From NCBI GenBank assembly GCA_021848045.1, contig JAJZNC010000060.1, forward strand, positions 62,001 through 126,000: a DNA stretch of 64,000 nt, read 5' to 3'. The translations under genes and the position numbers were made by a program. Below, one piece after another: positions 46,757-55,830 of this stretch. A model generated the notes under the pieces. The model saw only the letters and a list, made by a program, of their open reading frames with translations. It made no database searches and was not told where the DNA came from. Source of the DNA: an archaeon. GTDB taxonomy: Archaea; Thermoproteota; Nitrososphaeria; Nitrososphaerales; Gagatemarchaeaceae. Within the stretch, counting starts at the first letter, position 1, and the number at the start of each line of letters is the position of its first letter.

Positions 46757-47422
46757 TCAGACATTGAGCGCGCGGGTCAAGAAGACCAACTCGGGGCCGG
46801 TTGTGAGGTAGCCGGCTATCGCGTTCTCGGAGTTGGCCACCACGCCCGAAGCAGGGTAGGGGATCCCTCCGTTGACCGAGGATGCGGAGACCTCTACCTT
46901 GAGGACCTTCGCGATCTCTTGCGCCTCCTGCTCGCGCGCAGCGGGGGAGACCGCTGCACCCCTGTTGGTCGCTACTATCATCGCGCCCACCTGGGCGTAC
47001 CCTGCGACGTCCATCGTGACGCTCGGCGTCCCGAGAGCGGTCTCGATCTGCTCGACCGCGTGGCGCTCGAGGAGGGGCGAGACTATCGCGCCGTTGTCGT
47101 TGGCGGCGACGAGGTTCCCAACGGCGGTGAAATTGGACTCGAGCCTGGACACCTTGAGCCCGGTGCCCGCGGCTATCTCGTCCAACTCGTAGTCCTCCAC
47201 CATCCGGGAGACCAGCACCCCCCTGTTGTTCATGGCGACCAGCGGGCCGAGGAGCCTGGTGCCCCCCACAGAGGCGTGGCACGGCGGGACGCCCAGGTCG
47301 GCCGAGACCCGCTCCGACTTGGAGCCAGCGATGCCCTTGGGGACCAGGACCGCGCTGTCGTTGGCCCTTAGGAAGATGCCGATGTTCGGGCTTCTGTAAA
47401 GATCGACTAGGTGGAGTCCCAA
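46757..47422 (-). CDS. eif6: Translation initiation factor 6
   Basis: Repeated pentein-fold aIF6 segments. Confidence 0.92.
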   Translation of the reverse strand: MGLHLVDLYRSPNIGIFLRANDSAVLVPKGIAGSKSERVSADLGVPPCHASVGGTRLLGPLVAMNNRGVLVSRMVEDYELDEIAAGTGLKVSRLESNFTAVGNLVAANDNGAIVSPLLERHAVEQIETALGTPSVTMDVAGYAQVGAMIVATNRGAAVSPAAREQEAQEIAKVLKVEVSASSVNGGIPYPASGVVANSENAIAGYLTTGPELVFLTRALNV

Positions 47423-47701
47423 TTAGGATGACTCTTCGGCAGGCAGCCGGACCTCGACCACTCCGTCCTCGTCCCTCTCCATCTCGAGCTTGATGCGCCT
47501 GGGCGGATTCCCGATCCCCCGCGTCCAGAGGAGCTCGTTGACCTCCTTGTCTATCTTCACCTCGTTGGCCTTCATGTGGCGTGTGGTGAACTCGCGAATC
47601 AGCCTGACCGCGACCTTAGTCCGCCTATACTTTGGGGCCTCGAACGCCCGCCTAAGGGGGACCATGTGGACCCGGGTGAGTGGCTCTGCGTTGGTGGACA
47701 T
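47423..47701 (-). CDS. Ribosomal protein L31e
   Basis: VPLRRAFEAPKYRRTKVAVRLIREFTTRHMK...LWTRGIGNPPRRIKL. Confidence 0.93.
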   Translation of the reverse strand: MSTNAEPLTRVHMVPLRRAFEAPKYRRTKVAVRLIREFTTRHMKANEVKIDKEVNELLWTRGIGNPPRRIKLEMERDEDGVVEVRLPAEESS

Positions 47702-47716
47702 CCGCGCTCGCTCTCC

Positions 47717-47875
47717 CTACTTGTACCCCAGCTTCGTCCTTCTCCAGGGCCTGTGCTTGGAGTTCGACCTGACCTTCCTGTTGGTCCTGGCAATCACCCA
47801 GGTGGGGACCGAGGCGTTGGTCTTCCTTGCCTTCATCAGGCGGTTCTTCTTGGACGCGTCCTTGTTTCTTCCCAC
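47717..47875 (-). CDS. Ribosomal protein L39e
   Basis: [54 protein letters not shown] start; absent from ORF track. Confidence 0.9.
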   Translation of the reverse strand: MGRNKDASKKNRLMKARKTNASVPTWVIARTNRKVRSNSKHRPWRRTKLGYK

Positions 47876-47878
47876 GGC

Positions 47879-48175
47879 TCATATCCTCCTAATCTTGAAC
47901 TCCCTCTTCGCCGTCCCCTGGATGCTCGAGAGGAGCTCCTTGAGCTGGTCGTCGTCGATGGTCCTCTTCAGCCTCCCGGACGAGACGAGCTGGACGATGT
48001 ACTCCTCGATGGCGTGGGCGACGTCGGGCTTCACCATCTTGACGTTGGCTAGCCGCTGCCTGGCTTCGGAGGTAAGCGCCACGCGCATGACGTTCTCCCG
48101 CATCGCGCGCCTGGCCTGCTCGTCCTGCGAAGCACCCCTCGGTTGGGCCTCCTTGTGCTGCTGCTCGTCCATCAT
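47879..48175 (-). CDS. PDCD5-family DNA-binding protein
   Basis: LTSEARQRLANVKMVKPDVAHAIEEYIVQL. Confidence 0.9.
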   Translation of the reverse strand: MMDEQQHKEAQPRGASQDEQARRAMRENVMRVALTSEARQRLANVKMVKPDVAHAIEEYIVQLVSSGRLKRTIDDDQLKELLSSIQGTAKREFKIRRI

Positions 48176-48179
48176 AGAA

Positions 48180-48632
48180 TCAACTGTACCTTTCCAGCGC
48201 TGGGTTCTGCTTCACGAGTTCCTTAAAAATCTCTTTGCTGACCTTGTCCATCAAGGCGACCCCCTTCGGGGTGAGGACCCTCCCGCTCTGCTGCTTCGAG
48301 ACGAGCTCGGCCTTTTCCAGACCCTTCAAGAGGTTCCTGATAGAGGAGCTCCCGGCGTCTCTGTGGTGCTTGGGGAAGTATGCGAGCTGCTTGCTGCCGC
48401 CGTAGGCGCTCTCGAGCTTCTCTATCCCTACTGGGCCTCTCATGTAGACCTTCCTCATGATAGAGGCGGCCCTCACGTACCACCAGTCCTGCCTCTGGGG
48501 CGGACGGTCGGCGTGGGAGCCTGTCTTGACGAACGACGCCCAGGTGGGGGGCTCGATCTCGGGCACCCTCCTTAGGTGCTGGGCGAGCTCCTCTATCAGC
48601 CTATCCGCGGGCACGTCGTAGACCTTGACCAT
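48180..48632 (-). CDS. Ribosomal protein S19e
   Basis: VYDVPADRLIEELAQHLRR...DWWYVRAASIMRKVYMRGPVGIEKL. Confidence 0.93.
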   Translation of the reverse strand: MVKVYDVPADRLIEELAQHLRRVPEIEPPTWASFVKTGSHADRPPQRQDWWYVRAASIMRKVYMRGPVGIEKLESAYGGSKQLAYFPKHHRDAGSSSIRNLLKGLEKAELVSKQQSGRVLTPKGVALMDKVSKEIFKELVKQNPALERYS

Positions 48633-48748
48633 TCGCTCTCTAGCTCCGTTGGGGGATGTCCGGCCCTTCCATTTGGATATTTAAGCCTGCGCCAAGGAAT
48701 CCGTGTCCCGCCGACGTTCAGGAGGAAGGGTTGGGGGCGCCGCAAGAC

Positions 48749-49027
48749 TCAGTCCTTTGGGCGGGTACCTATCTTCAGGAGGATGACCCCGAAGAGGATC
48801 AAGAATACCGACGGTATTGTCGGCCCGACGACCGAGACCGGGCTGACGAGCCCACCTCCGGCTATCCCCGCCGCCATGGTCACGGCTCCAAGGGACAAGA
48901 AGAGCACTCCGCCGGTCAGCCAGGGGTTGGGCCGCCTCATCTCGCCTGGTCTGGCGTCCGCTTGTTTACAACCATTCCGAAGCGTTGCCGTCTCCTCATC
49001 AGCCCTGGGACGAGGGACCGCCGCCAT
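48749..49027 (-). CDS. Small two-TM membrane protein
   Basis: LTGGVLFLSLGAVTMAAGIAGGG...VFLILFGVILL. Confidence 0.6.
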   Translation of the reverse strand: MAAVPRPRADEETATLRNGCKQADARPGEMRRPNPWLTGGVLFLSLGAVTMAAGIAGGGLVSPVSVVGPTIPSVFLILFGVILLKIGTRPKD

Positions 49028-49223
49028 GCGCCTCGAATTGACGCTTGGAGGGTTGCGCGGAGAGCGACTTTTTGTTCACTCTGCCGCAGCCTGCACAGGT
49101 GGTTAGGAGCATGCCGCCTGCTACCCTCACCCTGGCGTTTACCCCTGGGACAATCAAGCCCTTGCAGCCGTGGCAGTAGAACCGCCTGAGGTCGTACCCG
49201 AACCTGACGTTGTATTTCAGCAT
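48999..49223 (-). CDS. RNase P protein component 4 (Rpr2/Rpp21); homology extends upstream to ~49345
   Basis: KYNVRFGYDLRRFYCHGCKGLIVPGVNARVRVAGGMLLTTCAGCGRVNK. Confidence 0.82.
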   Translation of the reverse strand: MLKYNVRFGYDLRRFYCHGCKGLIVPGVNARVRVAGGMLLTTCAGCGRVNKKSLSAQPSKRQFEAHGGGPSSQG

Positions 49224-49745
49224 GAGACGCCTCGCGAGGGCTGCTTGCCTCTTGGCCAGGCCGGGGTCATCGGCGGCAGTGGAGACAGAGAGCTCGATGA
49301 GAGCCCTCGCGGTGGTGGTAGCCTGCCTCCTGGCTTCCTTCCTGTTGACCGGTGGGATTCTCTCGCCCGCTCGCGCAAACTGGCGACTTGCCCACTGCTA
49401 AAGCTTGTGGGCGCCCTGCCTTGCGCGAACCAGGTGTCCGGACGAGCAGAGGTCTGATTGCCACAGGCGATGACTCGGGCACGCTGTTCCCTCCCTTCGA
49501 GTCTCCATCTGATGACCGCTGTCGACGCGGTGTCGACCGCGGCCGATGCACTCGATCTGTCTAACGTCTGTGGAGTTGTGATCCTCGCACCGAGGTAAGC
49601 TTCCCTTGCTCGGCGTTTGGAAAGCCGGAACGCAGGGCTTCCAAAGCATGAAATTCTAGTCGTGTTCTTCGTCAGAGCGGCCAGCTCGCTGCTCGCTTTC
49701 ACCGAAGCAACTGATAAATCGCGAGGCGAAAGTCTTGCCAGGCCA

Positions 49746-50429
49746 TTGAAGCTCCACTTTGTGATAGGGGAGGCCGCGCTCGAGCTCGTCCCCAAACCCC
49801 TCTGGAGGGAACCCTCGGTGAGGAGAGACGCCGAGCGGCGAGGAGTCGAGCCTGGAAGGATCCTCCTCGACAGGAGCGTGCACCACTCCGCGATGCTGAA
49901 GCTCGAGGACGGGTACAGGAGAGGGAGGCCTGACCTCGTGCACCTTACGCTGCTCAGTGTCACCAGCACGCCCCTGCACCAGGAGGGAAAGGCCAGGACG
50001 TACATCCATACGCTCGGCGACTCGGTGCTCGAGTTTGGGGAAGTTGCAAGGCCCCCGAAGAGCTACGCTAGGTTCCGCAACCTCATGGAGAAGGTGCTGG
50101 CGGAACGGCCCCGAGAGGGCCTTGTGAGGGTACGCGATGCGGACATTCCGCGGCTGCTAGAGTCTACAGGGTTAGACCTCTCTATAGGGCTCTCGGTGCA
50201 GGGTGCGCCAGCGTCTTTTGAGGCCCTCTCGAACGACATCACGGCGACGAAGGATCCGGCGGTCGTCGTAGGCGGGTTCCCCCGGGGGCACTTCCTGGCC
50301 AGCAGCATGAGGGCGTTCGACCGCTTGGCGAGGATCCACGAGAGGCCGCTGGACGCGCACGTTGTCGCCGCGCGCATCGTCTACGAGGTAGAGAAGTCGC
50401 TCGGGAAGGTCGAGCGAGACCAACGGTAA
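49746..50429 (+). CDS. nep1: 16S rRNA pseudouridine N1-methyltransferase Nep1 (TTG start)
   Basis: LKLHFVIGEAALELVPK...ILLDRSVHHSAM...GRPDLVHLTLLSVTSTPL; TATA-like upstream. Confidence 0.88.
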   Translation: MKLHFVIGEAALELVPKPLWREPSVRRDAERRGVEPGRILLDRSVHHSAMLKLEDGYRRGRPDLVHLTLLSVTSTPLHQEGKARTYIHTLGDSVLEFGEVARPPKSYARFRNLMEKVLAERPREGLVRVRDADIPRLLESTGLDLSIGLSVQGAPASFEALSNDITATKDPAVVVGGFPRGHFLASSMRAFDRLARIHERPLDAHVVAARIVYEVEKSLGKVERDQR

Positions 50430-50459
50430 AAAAGGGGGTAGTTGGAGGTGCAAGCTCGC

Positions 50460-50606
50460 GCGGTCGTCGTCCAGAGCACGCCCAAAACGTGTGGAGAGTC
50501 TGGTCTAGAGTCCACCGGACGGAAAAGACTTCAGCCCTCCAAGCTGGCAATTCGCGTCCCCATAAGGCGCGGACCAGAGACCAGGGTTCAAATCCCTGCG
50601 ACCGCA
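50460..50606 (+). tRNA. tRNA-Gly(UCC)-like gene with three inferred introns (about 50475-50498, 50509-50526, 50551-50578)
   Basis: Acceptor GCGGTCG/CGACCGC plus A73; T-arm CAGGG-TTCAAAT-CCCTG; anticodon arm TCAGC-CCTCCAA-GCTGG; D-arm GTCC..TCTGGTCTA-G+GAC after removing inserts; TATA-like A-rich box ~27 nt upstream. Confidence 0.65.
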
Positions 50607-50656
50607 CTCTTATCTACGTTTAAATACGTTCCTCACATCTGTCATTTCGAAGGAAA

Positions 50657-51940
50657 TTGGCCCGTCCAAGGCACAAGCAGCTCCTAAGGGACCCGGATGT
50701 GGAGAGATGGTTCAACAACCTGGCGCGAGGAAGCGTAATCACTGCGGAGGAGCGGCTCCGGCGGCTGGGGCGTTTCTGCAACGCGACAGGCTACACGCCG
50801 CAGACGGTCGTCGATTTCAAGTGGAAGGACCCGGAGGGCTTCGACAAGTTCATGATGGACTATGTTGACGACTCCTTGAAGAAGGGGGAGAAGCCGGCCC
50901 AGGTGAAGAACAACCTCGTCACCATGAGATCGTGGCTGGGTCACTTTGGGCTGAAGATAGAAAGGAGGATCAAGCTGCCTGTCTCGGACTATGTAGACGA
51001 GGTCGTCCCCACAAAGGAACAGCTCGCCCAGCTCCTCAGACATTGCGACACAAGGGCCAGAGCGATTGCTGCGCTAATGGCCTTCTCTGGATTGCGACCG
51101 GAGAGCCTGGGGAACTACTTGGGCAACGACGGCTTGAGGCTGAGCGATCTCCGCGAGCTGGAAGTCAAGAAGAAAGATGGTGCGGTGGAGTTCTCCAAAG
51201 TCCCGACGATTGTTGTAGTCAGGAAGACGCTCAGCAAGGCCCGGCACCAATACTTCTCTTTCCTGCCGGAGGAGGGATGCCAGTACCTGAAGGAGTACCT
51301 CGAGGCGAGATTGAGGGACGGTGAGAAGCTGCAGCCTGACAGCCCATTGATTAGCCACACAAGGGCGAGCAGCAGGCTTTCATTCCTCAGGACTACGAAG
51401 CTCGCTTGGGAGGTGAAACTGGCGATCAAGGCGACGGGGTTCACATGGAGGCCTTACGTGCTGCGGTCGTACTGCGACACAGCCTTTGATATCGCGGAGT
51501 CGAAGGGGTTCATCTCCCACCCCTGGCGGCAGTTCTTCATGGGACACAAGGGCGACATCGAGGCGAGGTACTCGACCAACAAGACGAGGTTGCCACCCGA
51601 CATGATAGAGGAGATGCGAGGAGCCTACAAGCGGTGCGAGGAGCTTCTTCAGACCTCCAAGGGAGAGGCGAGCAGCGAGAAGATTAAGGAGACCTTCAAG
51701 GAACAGCTACTGCTGGTCGCCGGGTTCAAGCCGGAGGAAGTAGAGAAGATGGACCTGACGCAGATAACCAACGAACAGCTCCAGGATATAGTGAGGCAGC
51801 GCTTGCTGGGGGCGATGGTCAACAACGGCTCGAGGCAGAGGGTCATCAACACGGGGGAGGTGGAGCACTACATCCAGCAAGGATGGGAGTACGTTGCCCC
51901 GCTCTCGAACGACAGAGTGATTCTCAAACTCCCAATCTGA
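50657..51940 (+). CDS. Tyrosine recombinase/integrase
   Basis: MAFSGLRPESLGN (catalytic Arg), YVLRSYCDT, FFMGHKGDIEARYST; TATA GTTTAAATAC upstream. Confidence 0.87.
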   Translation: MARPRHKQLLRDPDVERWFNNLARGSVITAEERLRRLGRFCNATGYTPQTVVDFKWKDPEGFDKFMMDYVDDSLKKGEKPAQVKNNLVTMRSWLGHFGLKIERRIKLPVSDYVDEVVPTKEQLAQLLRHCDTRARAIAALMAFSGLRPESLGNYLGNDGLRLSDLRELEVKKKDGAVEFSKVPTIVVVRKTLSKARHQYFSFLPEEGCQYLKEYLEARLRDGEKLQPDSPLISHTRASSRLSFLRTTKLAWEVKLAIKATGFTWRPYVLRSYCDTAFDIAESKGFISHPWRQFFMGHKGDIEARYSTNKTRLPPDMIEEMRGAYKRCEELLQTSKGEASSEKIKETFKEQLLLVAGFKPEEVEKMDLTQITNEQLQDIVRQRLLGAMVNNGSRQRVINTGEVEHYIQQGWEYVAPLSNDRVILKLPI

Positions 51941-51969
51941 GTCGTGTGAAAGAACGACGAGGCGATCCA

Positions 51970-52443
51970 ATGACCAATCGGCCACGGCTGAGCGACAGGA
52001 TAAGACTGCCCGAAGGCTTCAGGTTGATCCAGCGAACAGACATCGAACAGGAATTCAGCTGCGGCGAGCCGCGCATGGACAAGTACCCTCTCCGCCAGTA
52101 CTACGAGTGGAGCCTTGAACCTGAAGCCTTGGTCATTGTCCGAGAGGTCGAAAGTCGAGTCGCCGGCGTTCAATATCTGATGGTGCACGGTGGCTACATC
52201 ATGCTGGAGATGCTCGCGCGGAACAAGCTGCTGCAGTACCCTGGAGCCGGCGGCGACCTCGTGAGGGTCGTCGAGCGCGTCGTAGCTCCCCAGCTAGGAA
52301 TCACCGAAATTCGAATGGAGGCCCTGCAGCATGTTGTGAGGTATTATGACGACGTATTGGGATACGAGGAGAGTGGGAAGTCCTACAGGGATCCTGAGTG
52401 GGGCTTGCTCACGCCTAAGAGGAAATTTTTGCCTCGACCTTAG
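51970..52443 (+). CDS. GNAT-like acetyltransferase
   Basis: LIQRTDIEQEFSCGEPRMDKYPLRQYYEWSLEPEALVIVREVESRVAG. Confidence 0.55.
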   Translation: MTNRPRLSDRIRLPEGFRLIQRTDIEQEFSCGEPRMDKYPLRQYYEWSLEPEALVIVREVESRVAGVQYLMVHGGYIMLEMLARNKLLQYPGAGGDLVRVVERVVAPQLGITEIRMEALQHVVRYYDDVLGYEESGKSYRDPEWGLLTPKRKFLPRP

Positions 52444-52645
52444 ACTTTGAGCGCAACGTCTTCGGGTTGACCAGGTGAGCGCCTTGGTCGGGCTCTGCGC
52501 GCACCTCTGCGATGTACTTCTGGATGTAGGTGCTCTCCCTAAGGTGAGTCTCGATTTCTCTGGACACATTGGTGCCGCTGTCGAGCGCGGCCCGGGTCAG
52601 AGCGGAATAGAGCTCCGGAGTCATCGAGATTGTCGTTTTTATCAT
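52415..52645 (-). CDS. Ribbon-helix-helix protein
   Basis: MIKTTISMTPELYSALTRAALDSGTNVSREIETHLRES. Confidence 0.65.
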   Translation of the reverse strand: MIKTTISMTPELYSALTRAALDSGTNVSREIETHLRESTYIQKYIAEVRAEPDQGAHLVNPKTLRSKSKVEAKISS

Positions 52646-52759
52646 ACTCTAGCCTTACCCTAGTATTCTTATAAACATGCCTGCATTTCATTATCCCGAG
52701 CAAAAGGCTGCGAAGACCGCCTTTGGGGGAAGAATAATACCTGAGACGTCGGAAGCCCC

Positions 52760-53449
52760 TCACGCAGATCGCTCTGCCGGAGGCTCCAATCCCGCTAGAC
52801 TATTGTCCACTTTCCGCGCAGCCTCTCTAAACAAGGCTAGGGAACTGAGTATTTCCTCCTTCACCGGACCCTCGGGTAGTTCCTTCGCTAGATCGAGTAG
52901 ATGGCGATAACGATCTTTCATCCCCCATTTGATGAACCTCTTCTCCCAAAGAATTCCCCCAGTGAGCAATTCAGTAAGTCGGATTTCAGTCCCTTTGCTC
53001 TCACCTTTTTCGAGGTCCTCCCGCATCAGCGACGGGTTGTACTTCAACAACAGATTCCGGATGACCTCCAGCTTCTCGTTCACCTCTCTTTTGTCCTTGC
53101 CATCCAATCGCCTGAAGGTCCTCAGAAGAAGATAGCGGAGGTCGAAGAGTAGATCATAACAGCGGCCCAGTGCTATCGCAATCCGCGTGTTAGTTATGAT
53201 TTCGAGGTCGTCTTCCTCTTCCGCGAGCCTAATGAATCTGATTCGCTCCAGTTCCCGCCTTCCTGCATCGGTAAGTACGTAACGACCTTCTTCGTCTTTT
53301 GAGATGAATTCCGATTCACCAAGCCTCGCCAGCGTGACATAGATTGTTTTGTCGGGCCTTCTTGATTCCCTGACCAGGTCGGAGTAACGTGTTGGCCCCT
53401 TCTTGAGCAATTCTAGAATTGAACCCTTCACTGTGCCGTCTGGCATCAA
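52760..53449 (-). CDS. Winged-helix transcriptional regulator
   Basis: GSILELLKKGPTRYSDLVRESRRPDKTIYVTLARLGESEFISKDEEGRYVLTDAGRREL. Confidence 0.78.
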   Translation of the reverse strand: MMPDGTVKGSILELLKKGPTRYSDLVRESRRPDKTIYVTLARLGESEFISKDEEGRYVLTDAGRRELERIRFIRLAEEEDDLEIITNTRIAIALGRCYDLLFDLRYLLLRTFRRLDGKDKREVNEKLEVIRNLLLKYNPSLMREDLEKGESKGTEIRLTELLTGGILWEKRFIKWGMKDRYRHLLDLAKELPEGPVKEEILSSLALFREAARKVDNSLAGLEPPAERSA

Positions 53450-53453
53450 CCTA

Positions 53454-53510
53454 CCTACGCGTAGGAAGGCTTATAAGGATAACTCTACGCAGTCCCTACC
53501 CATAGGTAGG
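53454..53510. promoter_or_regulatory. Divergent promoter with palindromic TATA flanked by CCTAC-type operators
   Basis: CCTACGCGTAGG (53454-53465), CTTATAAG (53470-53477), CCTACCCATAGGTAGG (53495-53510). Confidence 0.6.
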
Positions 53511-53514
53511 TAAG

Positions 53515-53724
53515 ATGGAACTGCAGCACGAAGAATCCGCGCTAGTCAAAATTCGCTGCGTAAAATCGTGGGCGATCGCGAGCCTAAGGGCTGATTCCCC
53601 GCTAAGAAAAGTGCTAGAACGCGAACTTGACGTCATACGAGTCGACGAGTTTGTTGTAAAATTAGGAGTATGGCTGCAGCTCTTGGAGGTAGAAGAGGAG
53701 GAGAGAGACAATGGCCGGTACTGA
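53515..53724 (+). CDS. Small hypothetical protein
   Basis: 69-aa ORF downstream of divergent promoter. Confidence 0.45.
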   Translation: MELQHEESALVKIRCVKSWAIASLRADSPLRKVLERELDVIRVDEFVVKLGVWLQLLEVEEEERDNGRY

Positions 53725-54016
53725 CCTGCTCCTGGACTGGACTATCCTGTTCGAAGTTGGCTACCTCATCCTCGACGCGTTTGTGAACTTCGACAAGAAG
53801 AATCGGGAAATGACTGCGAGACGGATCGTGGTGGTCTCCCTGCTGTCTCTTCTTGGGTCGTCAATCCTGTTGGTACTCGTCGGACAGGTCAATCAGGACC
53901 TTCCTGCGTTCACGGGCCCTCTTCTAAGCGCCGTCTGGATTGCGTTGCTCTTCTTGGTCTTCCGCGGCTCCTGGATGCTCTATCATTCCATGCTCGCCTA
54001 TTCTGGGCGTCTCTAG
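53711..54016 (+). CDS. Multi-TM membrane protein
   Basis: Three hydrophobic segments; overlaps previous ORF. Confidence 0.6.
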   Translation: MAGTDLLLDWTILFEVGYLILDAFVNFDKKNREMTARRIVVVSLLSLLGSSILLVLVGQVNQDLPAFTGPLLSAVWIALLFLVFRGSWMLYHSMLAYSGRL

Positions 54017-54025
54017 TCGGAGCGA

Positions 54026-54976
54026 GTGGACACCGTGGAGCTGGTGGAAAAGCGGACCTCCGAGACACTCGCTCCGATGGGTGAGAAAGTCGGAAAAATC
54101 GAAGCCATCGCGGACGCCCTGAGGGCTTCCGTCGAGCAGTGGGACAAGAAGGCACCTCAGACTCTTGATGCGATAAAGAAGGCGAGCGACGCAACGAGCA
54201 GGTCTAACGAGTGGATCTTCAACTGGGTGGAGATGGCGAAGAAGGACATGAACCACATCGCCAGCCGGTACGAGGAGATGGCCGAGGCGCACCGAAATGG
54301 CGCGGCGACAATCTACCTGGTTTCAAACAAGCTGGAGTCGCTGGTCGAGAGGGCCTCGATTCTCGAGGAGGCCATAGACGAGCTCCTGGCCGACCGCGCT
54401 GGGGCACCAAAGGAGGATGGGAACGTTGACGGCCCCGGCAGCAAAAGCTTGGTACAAGCGGGGGTGGCGGAATCGAGTCTGGTCGTTGCAGCGGAGAAAG
54501 AGGGTACCGCAACAGGGCGCAAGCAGCTGACCAGGGAGGACGGGCTGGCAAACAGGGAGCGGGGCAACAACGCCCAGCTGATGTTCTGCGAGCAGATTCT
54601 TCGTGGGGCAGGGAAGCTGGTGGACAACAGCATAAAGGAGGGGACCCCGGACTACGTCTTCTACGCTCCCGGGACGCGCAACCCCAGGGGCGTAGGCGCG
54701 TTCAAGGCACTGACGTTAAGAGAGGACGGGACTAGGCAGAGGTGGATACCGAGGAGGAAGGTGCTCGCGGAGCAGCGCATGGCCCTGAAGTTGGGCGTCC
54801 CGCTCATCCTGTTCGTCCTTAATTTCGCGAACGGAAGGATTTGGTCCAAGGTCGTAGCGGTGGGGGAGCTGAAGGAGTTCAGCGGGCTCACCACGCCTCT
54901 GATGATGGTGGAAAACGACACGCAAGCAGAGAAGGCGTGCAAGGAGACGCTGGAGATGGCCCTCCAGCTGCTCTGA
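54026..54976 (+). CDS. Coiled-coil protein with C-terminal nuclease-like domain
   Basis: Helical N-terminus; EGTPDYVFYAPGTRNPRGVGAFKALTLREDGTRQRWIPRRKVLAEQRMALKLGVPLILFVLN resembles PD-(D/E)xK architecture. Confidence 0.5.
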   Translation: MDTVELVEKRTSETLAPMGEKVGKIEAIADALRASVEQWDKKAPQTLDAIKKASDATSRSNEWIFNWVEMAKKDMNHIASRYEEMAEAHRNGAATIYLVSNKLESLVERASILEEAIDELLADRAGAPKEDGNVDGPGSKSLVQAGVAESSLVVAAEKEGTATGRKQLTREDGLANRERGNNAQLMFCEQILRGAGKLVDNSIKEGTPDYVFYAPGTRNPRGVGAFKALTLREDGTRQRWIPRRKVLAEQRMALKLGVPLILFVLNFANGRIWSKVVAVGELKEFSGLTTPLMMVENDTQAEKACKETLEMALQLL

Positions 54977-55271
54977 TGCGCGGACGTGCTTCCGCTGTCA
55001 CGCATTGTCGCGACAGTCTCGCCTGTCCAGCGGTGCTCGCCCGCACACGGCGCCGCACCCTTTTTTATTACTAAGCAAGCCCCTAATCTTGACCATCAGC
55101 ACATCGCGACAACCCGTGCACCCGCACCTCCCAACCCCCTTTGACAGTCCGCCTGTCGCCGGCCGACCGCAGTCGGATAGTTCCGCGTTGCTAGAGTGTT
55201 TTCGTTCAACCCGTCCCTAGAGGCATCCGTTGGCTTCGGCTCGAATAGTCTCCTGAGACACAGCGCGTACG

Positions 55272-55628
55272 TTACCCCCTACGCCTCTCTATCACGACTC
55301 GCTTGCCGTCTATCCTCGCGACCAGCTCCTCGAGTGGCTTGAAGGGGAAGGCGCTGTCACTCACGAACTCGCTGGGGAGGTTGATGCTGTGCCTCCCCTT
55401 TGACACGTAGATCTTGACCTTTGCTTGCGCCGTCGCAGGATTATTACTCGGTAGCTTCAAAAGGTATCCCTGCTTCAATATCTCGAGGTGCCGCCTCGCA
55501 TACAGAGAGGTGCTCGTCTCCTTCATCGAGGTCGTCATGAGGGTGAGCAGGAAACGCGAGAACGACGCAGAGAGGATAGCCTCCCTGATGCTGTCGTCCA
55601 GGGCTAGACTGGGAGCGGATTCTGCCAA
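55272..55628 (-). CDS. Hypothetical protein
   Basis: Coding-like 118-aa ORF. Confidence 0.4.
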   Translation of the reverse strand: MAESAPSLALDDSIREAILSASFSRFLLTLMTTSMKETSTSLYARRHLEILKQGYLLKLPSNNPATAQAKVKIYVSKGRHSINLPSEFVSDSAFPFKPLEELVARIDGKRVVIERRRG

Positions 55629-55830
55629 AGTTTAGATTATTAGTTGCCACTACTCTAACCAGTTTTTCGAGCGGATTAGCCGTGCAGGAGACCGTGAAGT
55701 TGCCCTCGGGAAGGGCGGCGCTTCCGTCTGCAGGGCACCTACCTGGATGAAGAAGCACACCCCCAATTCTCTTGTGATTCGGTGCAAAAGATAAATCGAG
55801 GACCCTCATCCAAAATGTAAGCAGAAGTCT

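Noticed and set aside
46488-46757. Missing ribosomal protein LX between eif6 and pfdA
   Set aside because: No LX-like frame found here, but LX is variably present or placed in archaea, so absence is not informative alone.
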